DNA from: Soehngenia sp035406565
Lineage (GTDB): Bacteria; Bacillota; Clostridia; Tissierellales; Tissierellaceae
Length of the DNA: 7,780 nucleotides
Direction of reading: 5' to 3'
NCBI GenBank assembly: GCA_035406565.1
Contig: DAONLG010000071.1
Location: forward strand, 1 to 7,780
Shown here: positions 5,646-7,780 of the stretch, piece after piece
Numbering within the stretch: the stretch's first letter is position 1
Layout: each line of letters starts with the position of its first letter
Made by a program: the position numbers and the translations under genes
Notes under the pieces: generated by a model
What the model saw: only the letters and a program-made list of their open reading frames with translations
Databases searched by the model: none
What the model was told of the DNA's origin: nothing

Positions 5646-7325
5646 TCATATTGTATAATTTGATAAAAATTTATTTAATTCTTGAATTATATCATCTGAA
5701 TTGATAGCTCTGCCATCATATTTAAGTATGCTCTTATCTACTTTTATGTCAGTATACTCGTCAATCAGGCTCTTTAATTGAGAAAGATAATTTTGCTCTA
5801 TGACTATTATTTTTTTTGCTTTTTTTGCATATGAATTTAACTTTCCCATAGGAAATGGATAAACATCTCCAAAGATCAGTGCTCCAAATTTATCATCTTG
5901 AGAATTCAGCCTTGATACAGATTCTTTAATAGCACCATAAGTAGAGCCAAAACCCACTAATAAATACTCAGGATTTTCACACCCAATGTATTCTGGTTCT
6001 TCTATCTCATCTTTTAAGCTTTCTAACTTTTTCATCCTTTTTTTCATCATATTTACTCTTGTTTCGATAGATTCATCTATATTGCCATATTCATTATGTT
6101 CATGGCTATCGACTAAAACTAATTTCTCTTTTCCAATCCCCGGAACCAATCTAGGGGAAATGCCACTATCAGTGTATTTATACCTTTTATATCTCCCATC
6201 TTCTATTTCATTTTCATCAGAGATGTATCTATCTATTGATATTTTAGAAAAATCAAATGGGTTCACAGTCATCTCATAATCAGCCAGATATTCATCTGTC
6301 AATAATATAACTGGTATCTGATATTTATCTGCCAAATTAAATGCCCTTGTAGTCTGATAAAATGCATCTTCTGGATTTCTTAGTGCTATAACCATCTTAG
6401 GAAATTCTCCATGTCCTGCATGTATGACAAATCTCAAATCAGCTTGTTCACTTCTTGTAGATAGCCCTGTTGCAGGTCCGGGTCTTTGAGCATTAAACAA
6501 GACAATAGGCATCTCCATTATACCTGCTAGACTTAGAGCTTCTACCATAAGTGCAAATCCGCCACCAGACGAACCAGTCATTGCTCTAACTCCTGCAAAA
6601 GATGCTCCCAGAGCCATATTTAAAGCAGCTACTTCATCTTCTACTTGATCTACGACAATATTCATCTCATTAGCGTGTTTTGATATGTAGCTCATTACAC
6701 TAGTCGAAGGAGTCATCGGATAACCGCAATAAAATTTAACCCCTGCTGCTATTGCTCCTAACGCTAATGCTTGATTTCCATTTATCAAAATTTTATGATC
6801 CTCTAAACTTTCTAACTTGAATCTACTTTCTCCAATTTCATATCCTGCTTTAAAAGCCGCCAAATTCAGTTCAACATTTCTATCTTTAAAAACCGTTTCA
6901 ATAGTATTTATTGCAATGTCATATTCAATTCCAAAGTATTTAGTGATAAATCCAACACCAATGGTCCCTAATACTTTATTATTCCCTAGTTCTTTGGCCA
7001 ATTTTACGAAGGGTAACTTAACTACATCTTTATCCTCAAAATTTTCGTCGCAAATAATTATACCACCCGATTTTACTCTATGCCTATGCCTGGCAATTGT
7101 TTCATCTGTCATTGCAAATATGAAGTCTATCTCGTTACAGTAAGTAAATATCTCGTTTTCCGAGAAACGTATTTGCATGAAATTGTGTCCACCTCTTACC
7201 ATGGACATATAGTCTTTGTAAGTGAATATATTAAAACCTGCCCTTTTGATTATCTTTTCGAGTAATTCAACAACAGTTTCAATTCCTTGACCTGCAGCCC
7301 CACCAATTAATATTGAATAATCCAT
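5646..7325 (-). CDS. 2-oxoacid:ferredoxin oxidoreductase, fused gamma-alpha subunit (KorA-like)
   Basis: This 559-residue subunit belongs to a cytoplasmic enzyme that oxidatively decarboxylates a 2-oxoacid to its acyl-CoA and reduces ferredoxin. Residues 1-175 form the gamma domain, with GGAAGQGIE (8-16) and MVRGGHN (42-48). Residues about 180-360 form the alpha pyrimidine-binding domain, with YPMTPSTS (202-209), a variant of the YPITP substrate-site motif, the acidic VEDEVAA (228-234), GSSGGG and GLSTRSEQADL (287-297). The C-terminal domain (about 445-559) carries LLVGFGSTYG and DVYPFP. The fused gamma-alpha layout is that of KorA and of archaeal two-subunit enzymes. The specific substrate, such as 2-oxoglutarate, pyruvate or a branched-chain oxoacid, cannot be read from sequence alone. 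AGGAGG six bases before the ATG fixes the start and overlaps the TAG of the beta gene, ten bases upstream. No iron-sulfur motif is visible, as expected because the cluster sits in the beta subunit. Confidence 0.95.
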   Translation of the reverse strand: MDYSILIGGAAGQGIETVVELLEKIIKRAGFNIFTYKDYMSMVRGGHNFMQIRFSENEIFTYCNEIDFIFAMTDETIARHRHRVKSGGIIICDENFEDKDVVKLPFVKLAKELGNNKVLGTIGVGFITKYFGIEYDIAINTIETVFKDRNVELNLAAFKAGYEIGESRFKLESLEDHKILINGNQALALGAIAAGVKFYCGYPMTPSTSVMSYISKHANEMNIVVDQVEDEVAALNMALGASFAGVRAMTGSSGGGFALMVEALSLAGIMEMPIVLFNAQRPGPATGLSTRSEQADLRFVIHAGHGEFPKMVIALRNPEDAFYQTTRAFNLADKYQIPVILLTDEYLADYEMTVNPFDFSKISIDRYISDENEIEDGRYKRYKYTDSGISPRLVPGIGKEKLVLVDSHEHNEYGNIDESIETRVNMMKKRMKKLESLKDEIEEPEYIGCENPEYLLVGFGSTYGAIKESVSRLNSQDDKFGALIFGDVYPFPMGKLNSYAKKAKKIIVIEQNYLSQLKSLIDEYTDIKVDKSILKYDGRAINSDDIIQELNKFLSNYTI

Positions 7326-7335
7326 TTTATTCCTC

Positions 7336-7780
7336 CTAATAAAATTCTTCTAATAATTTTTGTGCTTTTATTGGATTTAACTCAGCTTTTGCTAGAGGTT
7401 TTCCGTTTTCAACAAACGGAAATTTTTGATCGTAAGTTTCTTTTTCTACTTTATATAAAATACCAATTGGAATTCTATCTCCAAATTCTAATGACTTTTT
7501 ATATGCATTTTCAAAATCTGTATAATCATAATCCTCATCCAAAGTATAGACTCTATCTTTATACCATTTGAATGTATTTACTTTATTCCAAACTACACAT
7601 GGCTGCAATATATCTACATGTGCATACCCTCTATACAATATTGCTTCTTTCATTAAATTTGATAAATGCTCTACATCACCAGAAAAGCCCCTAGCTACAA
7701 ACCCTGCACCCATTGTCAAACTTAGAGCCAAAGGGTTTAAAGAATTTAGTTTAACACCATCAAATTGCAAAGTTGTTTTT
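7336..7780 (-). CDS. 2-oxoacid:ferredoxin oxidoreductase, beta subunit (KorB-like), N-terminus cut by the right edge
   Basis: About the last 147 residues are visible, roughly half of a usual KorB-type subunit, and the frame is open to the window edge. This subunit holds thiamine diphosphate and the 4Fe-4S cluster, but the N-terminal cluster cysteines and GDG motif lie outside the window. The visible part contains LNPLALSLTMGAGFVARGFS, the conserved end of the TPP-binding domain, then HVDILQPCVVWNKVNTFKWY, the typical segment with a conserved cysteine, and a C-terminal NPIKAQKLLEEF. An apparent start at 7770 is a TTG within the conserved domain, not the true start. It is followed after 10 bp by the gamma-alpha gene, so the order here is beta first, alpha second, the reverse of the common korA-korB order. 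Confidence 0.92.
   Translation of the reverse strand, partial: KTTLQFDGVKLNSLNPLALSLTMGAGFVARGFSGDVEHLSNLMKEAILYRGYAHVDILQPCVVWNKVNTFKWYKDRVYTLDEDYDYTDFENAYKKSLEFGDRIPIGILYKVEKETYDQKFPFVENGKPLAKAELNPIKAQKLLEEFY

Noticed and set aside
5986..7571. Plus-strand open frames at 5986-6279, 6817-7143, 7080-7265 and 7362-7571
   Set aside because: They are antisense to the clearly conserved oxidoreductase subunits, overlap one another in part, and have no recognisable domain.
7760..7770. TTG start for the beta subunit at 7770
   Set aside because: The frame is open to the window edge and the residues around it belong to the middle of a conserved TPP-binding domain, so the true start lies outside the window.

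Overview
The window looks like a chromosomal segment from a strictly anaerobic, low-GC Firmicute, most likely a member of Clostridia or Tissierellia. The evidence is strong AT bias, AGGAGG-type ribosome binding sites, a ferredoxin-dependent 2-oxoacid oxidoreductase, and AT-rich spacers. The exact genus cannot be read from the sequence. Nearly every base is coding. I see no rRNA, tRNA, CRISPR array or transposon.

Left part, minus strand (about 1-3218): a LysR-type regulator is followed after 34 bp by a membrane-anchored PAS-PAS-GGDEF-EAL protein, and then, six bases on, by the first codons of another gene that leaves the window. The GGDEF domain looks able to make cyclic di-GMP. The EAL domain stops early, before the conserved AEGVE segment, so the phosphodiesterase half is probably dead.

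Middle (about 3219-4543): a short divergent promoter region with overlapping -10 elements and an imperfect inverted repeat separates the LysR gene from a plus-strand gene for a CofE-like protein (F420-0:L-glutamate ligase fold, with an extra internal segment). The LysR protein is the obvious candidate regulator of that gene. The CofE-like gene converges on a UspA gene, and both end inside one 34-bp perfect palindrome that probably terminates transcription from both sides.

Right part, minus strand (7780 down to 4534): an apparent operon in the order 2-oxoacid:ferredoxin oxidoreductase beta (cut by the right edge), fused gamma-alpha subunit, a GntR-HTH/RCK_C regulator with the architecture of the c-di-AMP-responsive repressor BusR, and an ATP-binding-type universal stress protein. 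Gaps are 10, 14 and 45 bp. The most interesting point is this linkage of a central ferredoxin-reducing enzyme to a probable second-messenger-sensing regulator and an ATP-binding Usp. That suggests, as inference, that the enzyme is regulated by nucleotide or osmotic state.
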